Positions 16,206 through 25,182 of a stretch of DNA of 64,000 nucleotides are shown here, piece by piece. The translations under genes and the position numbers were made by a program. Below the pieces are notes generated by a model that saw nothing but the letters and a program-made list of their open reading frames with translations, was not told where the DNA came from and made no database searches. Origin of the DNA: JAICMB01 sp963795935 (GTDB lineage Bacteria > Acidobacteriota > Terriglobia > Bryobacterales > Bryobacteraceae); NCBI GenBank assembly GCA_963795935.1, contig CAWCJO010000004.1, positions 1,426,001 to 1,490,000 of the forward strand, given 5' to 3'. Within the stretch, counting starts at the first letter, position 1; each line of letters begins with the position of its first letter.

Positions 16206-17393
16206 ATGACCCTCGACGATCAGATCGCGTTTTTGAAGAAAGGCATGGCCGAGCTCATACGCGAGGAAGAGCTGCGCGAGCGGTTGGCGCAATCGGCGAA
16301 AACGGGGCGGCCATTGCGCGTCAAAGTGGGCTTCGATCCCACGGCCCCCGATCTGCACCTCGGACACACCGTCGTGATCCGCAAAATGAAGCACTTTCAG
16401 GATCTCGGCCATACCGTCATCTTCGTAATCGGCGACGTTACCGGCCTCATCGGCGACCCCACCGGCCGCAACGTCACGCGCCCTCCCATGACGCGCGAAG
16501 AGATCGAGCGCAACGCCGAGACGTACAAAACCCAGGTCTTCAGGCTGCTCGATCCGAAGAAAACGGACGTCCGCTTCAACAGCGAATGGCTCGGCAAGCT
16601 CGACATCTACGAACTCGTGCGGCTGTGCTCCAAATACACCGTCGCCCGCATCCTCGAACGTGACGATTTCGCCAAGCGCTACAAGGATGGCGCGCCCATC
16701 TCCCTCCACGAATTCATCTATCCGCTCGGCCAAGCGTACGATTCCGTCGCGCTCGAATGCGACGTGGAAATGGGCGGCACGGATCAGAAATTCAATCTCC
16801 TGGTCGGCCGCGAGATCCAGCGCGACTATGGACAAAAGCCCCAGATCGTCGTGACCACGCCGCTGCTCGAGGGTACCGATGGCGTCGAAAAGATGTCCAA
16901 GTCGAAAGGCAACTACATCGGGATCGCCGAGCCGCCCAAAGACATGTATCGAAAAGTAATGGGCATCGGCGACGATCTGATGTGGCGCTATTACGAGTTG
17001 TTGACCGACAAGAGCCTGAGCGACATCGCGGGAATGCGCGCGCTCAATCGGCCCATGGAACAGAAAATGAGCCTGGCCCACTCGATCGTGAGCGATTTTC
17101 ATTCCCCGCAAGCGGCGGACGACGCGGCCAACGCTTTCGATCGTGAAGTGCGGCACGGAGAGATCCCCGCCGCCATCGAGACCGCGGAGTATCCGGGCGG
17201 TTCTATAAACATTGCCAAAATGCTGCAGGCCACCGGCCTCGCGCCCTCGCGCAGCGAAGCCGAGCGACTGGTGAAATCCGGAGCTTTGACCATCGATGGC
17301 GAGCGCTGTACCGCGCTGGCGTTGGAATTGCCCCCGGGCGCGGTCAGAACCTTGCGCGTAGGCAAAAAGTGGAAGCGTATCCAGGGGGCCTGA
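16206..17393 (+). CDS. tyrS: Tyrosyl-tRNA synthetase
   Basis: It charges tRNA-Tyr. The class I signature motifs are present: HLGH at about residue 51 (VGFDPTAPDLHLGHTVVIRK) and KMSKS at about 228. The length (395 residues) and the tRNA-binding S4 domain at the C-terminus (LAPSRSEAERLVKSGALTID) are normal; the KMSKS type matches the TyrZ-like branch. The stop codon overlaps the start of folP (TGATG), suggesting translational coupling. Confidence 0.96.
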   Translation: MTLDDQIAFLKKGMAELIREEELRERLAQSAKTGRPLRVKVGFDPTAPDLHLGHTVVIRKMKHFQDLGHTVIFVIGDVTGLIGDPTGRNVTRPPMTREEIERNAETYKTQVFRLLDPKKTDVRFNSEWLGKLDIYELVRLCSKYTVARILERDDFAKRYKDGAPISLHEFIYPLGQAYDSVALECDVEMGGTDQKFNLLVGREIQRDYGQKPQIVVTTPLLEGTDGVEKMSKSKGNYIGIAEPPKDMYRKVMGIGDDLMWRYYELLTDKSLSDIAGMRALNRPMEQKMSLAHSIVSDFHSPQAADDAANAFDREVRHGEIPAAIETAEYPGGSINIAKMLQATGLAPSRSEAERLVKSGALTIDGERCTALALELPPGAVRTLRVGKKWKRIQGA

Positions 17394-18397
17394 TGAGACG
17401 GCGCTACGAGTGGAAACTGAAGGATCGCACCGTGTTGCTCGGCGAGCGTACGCTGATCATGGGCATCCTCAACATAACGCCCGACTCATTTTCCGACGGC
17501 GGCCGCTACGACGATCCCGGGCTCGCCTTTGCCCGCGCGGTCGAGTTGGAGGACGCCGGCGCGGATATCATCGACGTCGGAGCGGAGTCCACCCGCCCCG
17601 GTTCCCCTCGCGTGGCCGAAGCAGAAGAACTACGCCGTCTCGTTCCGGTTCTCAAACGGCTGCAGGGCCGCATTGCGGTTCCCATTTCGGTGGACACCTA
17701 TAAATCCGCCGTTGCCCAAAAGGCCCTGGATCTTGGCGCCGAGATCGTTAACGACCCTTCCGCCCTGACCTTCGACCCGCTGCTCGCGAAAACCATCGCC
17801 CATCACAACGCCGGCTTCATCATCAACCACATGCGCGGAACGCCCGAAAGCTGGGGCAAGCTTCCGCCCATGAAAGATCCGGCCGCCACTATCGCGAGCG
17901 ATCTCGATGCCGGCGTTCACCGCGCCGTGCGCGCGGGCGTGCAACGAGCGCGCATCGCCATCGACCCGGGACTCGGATTTGGAAAGCGGGGCGAACAGAA
18001 TTCGGAAATTCTGGCGCGCCTTCCCGTGCTCGCAAAACTCGACCTGCCGATTTTAATCGGTCCCTCGCGCAAGGCCTTCCTCGCCCAGTGGACCAAGGAT
18101 GCCGGCCTTGCGCAGCTCGATTTCGGGACCGCGGCCGCGGTTACCGCCGCCATTCTCGGCGGCGCGCACGTGGTCCGCGTTCACGACGTCGCGGAGTTGA
18201 AGCCGGTCGTCCAGCTCGCCGACCAGATTCTCAGCTTCTCTGACATCGTGGACAATAGTGCGTCCCCCGCGAGCCGAGGACAATCCGGCGGATCGGAGTC
18301 CCGCACGCCGCGCACGGCTCCCCCGCGCGGCCGTAGACCTGATGATGTAGCTGGAAACTTCCCTTCCGTCCCTCGGAATCCACGTAATCCGAGATAG
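17393..18397 (+). CDS. folP: Dihydropteroate synthase
   Basis: It condenses p-aminobenzoate with hydroxymethyl-dihydropterin diphosphate in folate synthesis. The pterin-binding motifs are clear: GILNITPDSFSDGG near residue 29, DVGAESTRPG near 62, and IDPGLGFGK and GPSRKAFL later. The conserved enzyme ends near VHDVAELKPVVQLADQIL (about residue 277); the remaining about 55 residues run over the 3' end of mutM on the other strand and are Arg/Pro-rich, so they are likely non-native read-through, either a late stop or a frameshift. Confidence 0.93.
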   Translation: MRRRYEWKLKDRTVLLGERTLIMGILNITPDSFSDGGRYDDPGLAFARAVELEDAGADIIDVGAESTRPGSPRVAEAEELRRLVPVLKRLQGRIAVPISVDTYKSAVAQKALDLGAEIVNDPSALTFDPLLAKTIAHHNAGFIINHMRGTPESWGKLPPMKDPAATIASDLDAGVHRAVRAGVQRARIAIDPGLGFGKRGEQNSEILARLPVLAKLDLPILIGPSRKAFLAQWTKDAGLAQLDFGTAAAVTAAILGGAHVVRVHDVAELKPVVQLADQILSFSDIVDNSASPASRGQSGGSESRTPRTAPPRGRRPDDVAGNFPSVPRNPRNPR

Positions 18398-19022
18398 AAG
18401 ATCCCTTCAGCGCGATCGCCGCGGAAAGAATGTCGCCAATCGCCCGATGCAATCGCCCGGCGCGTTCCCGGCTCAGACGCGATGCGATGGCCCGCGGGTG
18501 AATGCGCGCCAGGAATAGCGCTTCATCCGTATAGATGTTGCCCAGGCCCCGCACAAAGGCTTGGTTCATCAGGAGCGGCTTGATCATGGAGCGCCGTTTG
18601 CGCAGCCTGGCGGTAAACTCCGCCAGCGGAATGGCGAGCGCGTCGGGACCGAGCCCTTCGATCCGATCGGGTAGTTGTTCGCTCCACTGGATCTTGCCGA
18701 AATGGCGGATGTCGTCGTACACCAGCAGCCCTTCGTCCAGCTCGAAAAGCGCGCGCGTATACGGCCCCGGCGTCCCCTCGAAAAGCAACTTGCCCGTCAT
18801 CCCCAAATGAATCGTCAGCGCGCCCGCGCCAAGATCGAGGACGATAAATTTTCCATGCCGCCGCACTGCCCGGACCCTCTGCCCGCGCAGGCGCCCCGCC
18901 AGCTCCCCGAAATCCTGTTTAACAACGTGCTTCGAAAAAAAGTGAGCTTCGCGGATCACGCGCGCCGTCAGCCGCGGCGCCAGAGATCGAACCACGGTCT
19001 CGACTTCCGGAAGCTCCGGCAA
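18231..19022 (-). CDS. mutM: Formamidopyrimidine-DNA glycosylase
   Basis: It removes 8-oxoguanine and ring-opened purines. The N-terminal catalytic PELPEVE is intact (Pro2 nucleophile, Glu3). The helix-two-turn-helix is around RGLGNIYTDEALFLARIHP, and the C-terminal zinc finger has four cysteines (CAACGTP...YCPRC). The length (263 residues) is normal. The 3' 167 bp overlap the extended folP frame. The start is 2 bp downstream of the Rieske gene stop, so the two form an operon. Confidence 0.95.
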   Translation of the reverse strand: MPELPEVETVVRSLAPRLTARVIREAHFFSKHVVKQDFGELAGRLRGQRVRAVRRHGKFIVLDLGAGALTIHLGMTGKLLFEGTPGPYTRALFELDEGLLVYDDIRHFGKIQWSEQLPDRIEGLGPDALAIPLAEFTARLRKRRSMIKPLLMNQAFVRGLGNIYTDEALFLARIHPRAIASRLSRERAGRLHRAIGDILSAAIALKGSSISDYVDSEGRKGSFQLHHQVYGRAGEPCAACGTPIRRIVLGSRGTHYCPRCQRS

Positions 19023-19024
19023 AG

Positions 19025-19330
19025 CTACGGAACCTCGATCAGAATATCGTCCCCTTCAACTTTGAGAGGAACGCGCGTCACCGTCATCAGCGGGTTGTCG
19101 AGATTTTCTCCCGTGCGCGGGTCGAACTCATAGCCGTGCCAAGGGCACATCAAAATACCGTCGATCAAAGTCCCCTGCCCCAGCGGCCCGCCCGCATGTG
19201 GACAAACGCCATCGAACGCATGCAGTTGACCGCCGACATTGCAAATAGCGTAGGAGTTCCCGCCCGCCGCCGCCTCCATAACGGAACCCGGCGCCAGTTT
19301 GGACAGTTCGCCAACCTTCACAAATCCCAT
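19025..19330 (-). CDS. Rieske [2Fe-2S] ferredoxin-like protein
   Basis: This 101-residue single Rieske domain carries the ligands in CPHAGGPLG and CPWHGYEF, as in NirD or ferredoxin components of dioxygenases. It has no signal peptide or membrane anchor, so it is a soluble electron carrier. The gene abuts mutM and is probably cotranscribed with it. Its redox partner is not in the window. Confidence 0.93.
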   Translation of the reverse strand: MGFVKVGELSKLAPGSVMEAAAGGNSYAICNVGGQLHAFDGVCPHAGGPLGQGTLIDGILMCPWHGYEFDPRTGENLDNPLMTVTRVPLKVEGDDILIEVP

Positions 19331-19481
19331 CTTCGACCCATTTGTATCACGAGTTCCGGAAGATTAGTGTCCTAAAGTGCGTGGGTCGAGTTGGGCGGTC
19401 CATCGCTCGCGCTTTGGATAGAGCAACATCCTTTCTGTAAATTCGGTTAGTCTTGCTCTGGCGAGGTCAAATCATCCATCC

Positions 19482-20675
19482 TCAATAAATTTTCTCAGTT
19501 TCCCATTCCTCACTGATCTCCATCAAAACTGCGCTGACCAGGAGAAGCAGCGAGGCTTCGTTTGGGAACAAAGTCGCCACGCGTGTTCGCCGCTTCAACT
19601 CTTTGCTGATTCTCTCCATAAGATTCCACGTGCGCAAGCGGCGTCGATGAGCTTGCGGCAAAGAGAACACGGTGAAACTTTCGGGCACGTTGGTTTCCAT
19701 CCAGGCGCTCAGTTTGGGCGCCGGCTGCCCGTATTTGCCGCGGCCTGGCGCAGGCGGCGTTCCGCCTCCAGCCGCTCTGTGGATTCGAAGATGGCGCGCA
19801 GATCGGCCGCCACCTCGCGGCGCATTTCGATCCGCGGCACGTAATGGCTGACGTTCTGCTGCAGATGGAATTGGCAGCGCTGCCAGGGCACGCCGGAAAA
19901 GCGCGCTTTCCGCACCGCCTTCATGCCGGCATGATCGTCGCTGATCGGCAGCCGCACTCCGCTCAATCCACGGCCCTGTAAAAGGGCGAAAAAGTCTCGC
20001 CAGTGGACTTCCGCTTCGCTGAGCGAGACGCTTACTCCGAGCACCGTGCCGTGGCCGCTCTCGTCCCCGCCAAAGGCCATCAGCACGGCGCAAACACCAC
20101 CGCGCCGCCATGCCGGATCTTTTCGTAACGGGTGTCCAGGAACACATAAGGCACTTCCCCGAGTGGCCGGTTGCGCCAGCGGCAGCTTGGTGGCCCGGCT
20201 CACTTGCGTGCTGGACACCTCCAGGCCGCACAGTTCGCGTATGACCTCCGTCACCTTACGCGTAGACACGCCCGGCAGATACATTTCGGCGATGGCGCAC
20301 TTGCCCACGAGCGAAGGACTAAAGGCGGCTTATCCAGTGGATAAGAGACCCATGCCGCTGCGTTCGGGGGCAGCGCTCGTTCGCTGCGCACCCCCGCTCC
20401 AGGGCGGAGGGATAGAACTCCACGTCCCCTCGCACCTGTGCGGCACTTCAAGCTCAGCTCGCCCAAGCGCGTGCTTACAGTTTTGGGTTTGAAGCCATTG
20501 GCGTATCCGCGCCGTTTTTGCTGGCGCTGATAGGTTCGGCCTCGAGAGCCTGCGAGCGCTGATGCGCATGGCCTCACTGAGGATCAGGCCCATGGCGCCG
20601 GGCCATGCGCGAGAGCCCGTTTTCAGAAAGTTGAACCACAGTCTCAATTACGTAGGATTCGGCTTGGTGGGCCAT
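19482..20675 (-). pseudogene. IS256-family transposase, several frameshifts
   Basis: This is a second, unrelated IS256 lineage. Reading from ATG 20675 (MAHQAESYVIETVVQLSENG) through several frame changes gives the usual order: GYANGFKPKTVSTRLGELSL, KCAIAEMYLPGVSTRKVTEV, GLEVSSTQVSRA, the DESGHGTVLGVSVSLSEAE and DDHAGMKAVRKARF blocks with catalytic residues, PWQRCQFHLQQNVSHYVPR, and the end RTWNLMERISKELKRRTRV...EISEEW. At least four frameshifts separate these pieces (about 20590, 20440, 20300-20200 and 19740). No terminal repeats were clearly identified. Confidence 0.85.
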
Positions 20676-20715
20676 CGTCTGCTCCTTCATGAATTTGGTT
20701 GTTCATACCAGGAGA

Positions 20716-21045
20716 TCAAACAAAACAAGAGGCCCGGATTGCAATCGGCGTCAATTTACAGCAAGAAGTTACACGAACGTTCATCATATCGGGTGGGCTG
20801 TGGTCCTTCTTCGTTTCCCTCTCTCGTACGAATTTGTGGTGGGCGAAGAGTCCAAAGACGATGCAAAACACGAGCATGGTAATGGCTCGCCTAGCGCCTG
20901 CCACGTGCATGTGGACGGTCATAAGAACCATCCCAAGCACTAGTGTCATCAAAAACGACGGCGCAAGGAACAGATTCGGAGCAAATTTGAACCGCATCAC
21001 ATAATTAAACTTCTTCACGCGATTATGGAATTTTTCTATATCCAT
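20716..21045 (-). CDS. Small membrane protein, unknown function
   Basis: A GAGGA ribosome site sits 6 bases before ATG 21045. The product (109 residues) has a basic N-terminus (MDIEKFHNRVKKFNYVMRFK) and two hydrophobic segments (FLAPSFLMTLVLGMVLMTV and AITMLVFCIVFGLF), then a soluble tail. No domain is recognised. It lies between an IS remnant and the PLP-enzyme cluster and is lower in GC than its neighbours, which hints at acquired DNA. Confidence 0.55.
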   Translation of the reverse strand: MDIEKFHNRVKKFNYVMRFKFAPNLFLAPSFLMTLVLGMVLMTVHMHVAGARRAITMLVFCIVFGLFAHHKFVRERETKKDHSPPDMMNVRVTSCCKLTPIAIRASCFV

Positions 21046-21118
21046 ATTTCCTCGCTATGATTAAGCCGCCGCTCGCGTCAAGACCGCCGCGGTTTGAAGG
21101 GGGGACCGGCGACCCGCA

Positions 21119-22714
21119 TCACCCACGCCGCATCGCGCCGGCCCCGCGCTTCACCGCGCTCCAGCGCGCTGGACCGTATTCGCCCATGCTGATATCGCCG
21201 CTCATGCGATTACCATCCACCGTGCCCGTGAAATCGTACCCGATTGCGGTCCCCTGTATAGGATGGCGGCTGCGGAAATGCGGCTGGTTGCCGTAAATCG
21301 AGCCGCGCAGATCGCCGCCCACGGTCTCGCCTTCGTGGAATCCGGTCAATTCGTTGCCGTTCTGGATAATCGTGATCTTATGCTTGGCGCTGCCCAGCGC
21401 GTACTCGATGGTCACGTCCCAGTTCCCCGCAATCTGCGCCGGCTCGCCGGAGGGGCGTTCCGGATTCTCCATTTTCGGCGGCTTCGACAGCACCGCGTAC
21501 AACGCCTCTCCCGCGATCTTGTAATCGCCGGGCTGCATCATGTAAGGCATAATCGTAACCGAGCTGGCCATGTTATCCGGCCGCACGCCCGTCGATCCCG
21601 CGACCAAAACGCGCGGGCGGCCGTTTGCAAGAATGGTCTCGACCTCCTTGCCCGTAATGCCGAGTTTCGCGCCATCCCATTTAATGCGCATCTCGGGAGC
21701 GTCATTCGAAAGATCCACCGGTTTGTGAATTTCCGTGGTAACGCCCGCAACCGCGGTGGCTCGCCCGCCGATCGAATCGAGCCAGGACTGCCATTCTTTC
21801 CACTCCGCGTCATGGTCCCGCTTGGTCCACATTTCGACCGCCGCCAGCATGCCCATGATCTCTTCCTTGCCGACCTTCAGCGAGCGTCCGAAGGCATGGT
21901 GGGGCGCGCTGTTGAACCATGCGGCCTGCAAAATGTCTTTCTGCCCCAGCAGTAATCCCGCCGCCTGCGGACCGCGCAGGCACTTGCCGCCGCTATATGC
22001 CACCACGTTCGCGCCGCGGCCCAAATGCTTGTTCGGAATCGTCAGAAACTCCGCCGCCGCATCGACGATCACCGGCACGTTGCGCGCGCGCGTGATCTTG
22101 CAAATGTTCTCCGTGCTGAGCGGTCCGCTGTCGGCGCGGGGAGACGACATGATCATCAGCAGAGCGGTGCGCGGGTTAATGGAAGACTCCAATTCCTCCG
22201 CCGAGTTCACCTCGATGATGTCGACTCCCGGCATGCGAACGGCGTGATCGTATACGTTGCGGGAATGCTTCGGGATAATAACCTCGTTCTTCATTCCGGC
22301 GAGTTTCGGGACGCGCTGCATCCGTTCCGGGTTCATTCCCGCGATGCACGCGACGGTGGTGTGCGTCAGCGCCGCCGCGCAGCCAACCGTGACGATGCCC
22401 CATTCGGCCTTGGTCAATTCCGCGAGCCGCTGCCCCACGGCATTCATCAGCTCGTCCATTTGGACGTAATGCCGCGAGGCCTCGTCCATGGCGCGCTTCA
22501 CTTCCGGCAGCGTCAGCGAGCCGCTGATGATCGTGAACGTTCCCCGGCAGTTGATGACCGGCGTCACCCCGATCGATTCATAAAGATTCGGGCCCACTTG
22601 CAGGCCCGTGGACGCCGGCGCCGCATTGGCAATTTGTCCGGCGGGCAGCAGCGCCGCGCCCGCGATAGCGCCCCCGCTCTGAAACAGCTTCCTGCGGCTG
22701 ATCTTGGATGTCAT
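21119..22714 (-). CDS. Tat-exported PLP-dependent enzyme (SelA/DgaE-like) with C-terminal beta domain
   Basis: The start ATG 22714 has a GGTGAG site in front and gives a twin-arginine signal (SRRKLFQSGGAIAGAALLPA). Residues about 45-420 form a fold-type I PLP enzyme of the SelA/D-glucosaminate-lyase-like group. The PLP aspartate is in VPVIVDAAAEF, the lysine in AYSGGKCLRGPQAAG (about residue 241). The last about 110 residues (NWDVTIEYALGSAKHKITII, then GEYGPARW) are a separate beta-rich, lipocalin-like module. Export of a PLP enzyme is unusual; the substrate is unknown but amino-sugar or amino-acid lyase chemistry fits the family. It is the last gene of a three-gene minus-strand set. Confidence 0.85.
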   Translation of the reverse strand: MTSKISRRKLFQSGGAIAGAALLPAGQIANAAPASTGLQVGPNLYESIGVTPVINCRGTFTIISGSLTLPEVKRAMDEASRHYVQMDELMNAVGQRLAELTKAEWGIVTVGCAAALTHTTVACIAGMNPERMQRVPKLAGMKNEVIIPKHSRNVYDHAVRMPGVDIIEVNSAEELESSINPRTALLMIMSSPRADSGPLSTENICKITRARNVPVIVDAAAEFLTIPNKHLGRGANVVAYSGGKCLRGPQAAGLLLGQKDILQAAWFNSAPHHAFGRSLKVGKEEIMGMLAAVEMWTKRDHDAEWKEWQSWLDSIGGRATAVAGVTTEIHKPVDLSNDAPEMRIKWDGAKLGITGKEVETILANGRPRVLVAGSTGVRPDNMASSVTIMPYMMQPGDYKIAGEALYAVLSKPPKMENPERPSGEPAQIAGNWDVTIEYALGSAKHKITIIQNGNELTGFHEGETVGGDLRGSIYGNQPHFRSRHPIQGTAIGYDFTGTVDGNRMSGDISMGEYGPARWSAVKRGAGAMRRG

Positions 22715-22725
22715 ACTCACCTTTC

Positions 22726-23979
22726 CTAAACTCGACAATAAACGGATTGCGCGGGCGGCCGGTAAGCGACCGTCAGATGCGGCGTTTCCAACCGTTGATG
22801 GTTCTGGACCTTCGACGTCAGGCAGCTCTCGAGGATGCCGCTGACCATCAAAGTGCGATCGATCGGATACGGAGCTACTCCGGTTTCAAACATTTTCTCG
22901 ATTCCGTGCACCAGGCACGCCGAATAGGTGACGTTCGGAGTCGGCGAAAGAAAAAACTGCGTCGATTGCACCGCCGGAATGCCCCTTACGCGCACCGCGA
23001 TATTGAAGTCCTTCAACGCCCCATTCAGCATCAGCAGCGTGGCTTTCGTTCCATCGCGGTACTCGATAAAATAAGCCGCCGGATCCTTGACGATCTTGGG
23101 CAATTGGCCGGAGGTGACCAGATCTTCAGGCCTGCTCTCAGTTTCGCCGGTCCCGAGCGGCGTATCGCTGCGCGAGAGCGCGTCCGAAAGCATTTCCTTG
23201 GACCACCGCCCGTCCTCGCCGGCCTTCCAAACGTCGTCGCCCTCGATCATCTGCACTGCTTTCACGCCCGTTTCCCCATGCCCGCGTCGTTCCATCATGC
23301 ACTGCAAGGCTTCGAGCGCGTGATAATCCATGGCGTCCGAGCCGCCCTCGCCCACCATCAAGGCATCTTCGATGTGGCAGCCCAGCGGCAGTTCCATCTC
23401 CGGCAGACGCCACGTCACCGGAAGCGACGATCCGCCCAGCATGGGGAAGCGCATCCGCCGCGAAGTATCGACCATGGTCTTGGCCTTCTCGAAGCTGTAC
23501 GACAGATTCTTGTCGTTGTACACCGGAACAACGCGGCCGTCTTGCTCGAAAACTTTGACGCATTGCTCGAAAAATTCGAAGCGCGGATAAAGGATCTGCC
23601 CCTTTTCGTTGCGCGGATAGTTGCCGTGCTCGCCTACGATTAGCACCGCGTCGGCGGCCAGTTTATCGCCGCCGCAGCGCAGCGCTTCGGCGATGGTGGG
23701 GTAAACCTTGAAGCCGAACTCCTGGGCGCGCTCTTCGCTCAAGTCGCCGTCGGGATGCTGGTCGACATAGAGCGATACGATTTTCATGTTCGGCTTGTGC
23801 CACTCGCCCGCGTACGGATAGCCCACCAGAAAACGATCGCCGATATGCTGGCCGTGCGACAGATAACGGTAGATGGTGGTGACCATCGCGATGCGCTTGG
23901 GCGGCGTCTCGGCGGCCCTTGCGATGGGCAGCGCCGCCATAGCCGAGCTTGTTTTAAGAAAATTTCGTCGTGTCAGCAT
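22726..23979 (-). CDS. Tat-exported protein of an uncharacterised, dehydrogenase-like family (paralog 1)
   Basis: The protein of 417 residues has a Tat signal (MLTRRNFLKTSSAMAALPIA). The core resembles Gfo/Idh-type Rossmann layouts: an opening IAMVTTIYRY strand, then DAVLIVGEHGNYPRNEKGQ, a strongly conserved block shared with the next gene, and FPMLGGSSLPVTWRLPEMEL. No GxGxxG dinucleotide motif is evident, so cofactor use is uncertain. It starts only 3 bp after the stop of its paralog and ends 11 bp before the PLP enzyme start: a clear operon. Homologs are common in Planctomycetes and Acidobacteria, with no assigned function that I know of. Confidence 0.8.
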   Translation of the reverse strand: MLTRRNFLKTSSAMAALPIARAAETPPKRIAMVTTIYRYLSHGQHIGDRFLVGYPYAGEWHKPNMKIVSLYVDQHPDGDLSEERAQEFGFKVYPTIAEALRCGGDKLAADAVLIVGEHGNYPRNEKGQILYPRFEFFEQCVKVFEQDGRVVPVYNDKNLSYSFEKAKTMVDTSRRMRFPMLGGSSLPVTWRLPEMELPLGCHIEDALMVGEGGSDAMDYHALEALQCMMERRGHGETGVKAVQMIEGDDVWKAGEDGRWSKEMLSDALSRSDTPLGTGETESRPEDLVTSGQLPKIVKDPAAYFIEYRDGTKATLLMLNGALKDFNIAVRVRGIPAVQSTQFFLSPTPNVTYSACLVHGIEKMFETGVAPYPIDRTLMVSGILESCLTSKVQNHQRLETPHLTVAYRPPAQSVYCRV

Positions 23980-23982
23980 CGC

Positions 23983-25182
23983 TCAGGCCCTCTCGAATGT
24001 CGATTCGCGCGTCGGCTGGTATTTGATCGCCAGGTGCGGAGTCTCGTACTTTACCTGCTTGCGGTAGAGGCTTTCAACGCCCGCTGCCGTCAAGCCCGTG
24101 GTCAGCAGCGTGCGCTCGATCGGATATGTCGCTTTCCCCGTCAGGTACATCTTCTCAAAATTATTCACGAGCGGACTGAAGAAATCCGCGAGCGTCGTGC
24201 GGCCGTCCGGCATCGGCAGATACATCTGCGTCGAGAACGGCTCGCGCTTGCCTTCGAGCTCCGCGGCGAAGTTGAAATCCTTCACCAGGCCGTTCATCAG
24301 CATCATCGTGCATTTCGTGCCGTCGTTATGCTCGTAGTGGTACGCGACAGGATTCCTCGCCAGCCGCCGCATGTCGTCGTCGCTCGGGAAAATATCGTTA
24401 AATCCCGCGCGCGCCGGCGTCAACGTATGGCTGCGGCACAAGGCGGCGTTCATCAGCCGTCGCGACCAGACGCCTTCTTTCATGGCGTCCCAAAAGTTAT
24501 CGCCGCGGTAGGCCTGCAACCATTTCACGCCGGTTTCAGCCCCTTTCCGCCGCTCCACCATGCACTGTATCGTTTCGAGGCCGTGGAAATCGTAGCTGTC
24601 CACGCCGCCGTAGCAGACGCACAGAGCCTCGCGAATTCGCGATCCCAGCGGCATTTCAACCGATGGAATGCGCCACGTCACCGGCAAGCTCGACCCGGCC
24701 ATGTACGGAAAACCGAGCTGGCGCGAAGTATCGTACATCTGCTTGGCCCAATCCCAGTTCCACGACAAATGCTTATCGTTGAACATGGGCACGGAGCGGC
24801 CGCTGTCCTTGTATACCTTCACGGTCTCCTCGAAAAATCGCCAGCGCGGATATTCCGTCTGGCCCTTTTCGTTGCGTGGATAATTCCCGTGCTCGCCCAC
24901 GATCACCACGCCATCCACCGCCAGTTTGCTGCCGCCCAGCGTCAGTGCTTCGGCGATGGTGGGGCACAGCTTCATCGTGGGAAACTGCTCGGCGCGGCCG
25001 CGGCTGAGATCGCCTTCGCCGACCTGGTCGACATAAAGCGAGACCAGATCCATCTGCGGCATGTGGTGGACGCCGTGCCATCCGTAGCCGTACAGCAGAC
25101 GGTCGATGATATGTTGTGCGTGCAGGAGCTTGCGATAGGCGGTTACAATACCCGCAAGCTTAGGACGGGCGGAACTGCTCAT
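23983..25182 (-). CDS. Uncharacterised dehydrogenase-like protein (paralog 2)
   Basis: This 399-residue protein is homologous over its whole length to the next gene (shared GEHGNYPRNEKGQ, GSSLPVTWR, NDKHLSW/NDKNLSY blocks, and the ETPHLA/TVxY C-terminus). Unlike paralog 1 it has no signal peptide, so one copy seems cytoplasmic and one exported. The ATG overlaps that of the divergent dipeptidase gene (CATG at 25180-25183), so neither gene has a 5' leader free of the other's coding DNA. Function is not known. Confidence 0.8.
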   Translation of the reverse strand: MSSSARPKLAGIVTAYRKLLHAQHIIDRLLYGYGWHGVHHMPQMDLVSLYVDQVGEGDLSRGRAEQFPTMKLCPTIAEALTLGGSKLAVDGVVIVGEHGNYPRNEKGQTEYPRWRFFEETVKVYKDSGRSVPMFNDKHLSWNWDWAKQMYDTSRQLGFPYMAGSSLPVTWRIPSVEMPLGSRIREALCVCYGGVDSYDFHGLETIQCMVERRKGAETGVKWLQAYRGDNFWDAMKEGVWSRRLMNAALCRSHTLTPARAGFNDIFPSDDDMRRLARNPVAYHYEHNDGTKCTMMLMNGLVKDFNFAAELEGKREPFSTQMYLPMPDGRTTLADFFSPLVNNFEKMYLTGKATYPIERTLLTTGLTAAGVESLYRKQVKYETPHLAIKYQPTRESTFERA

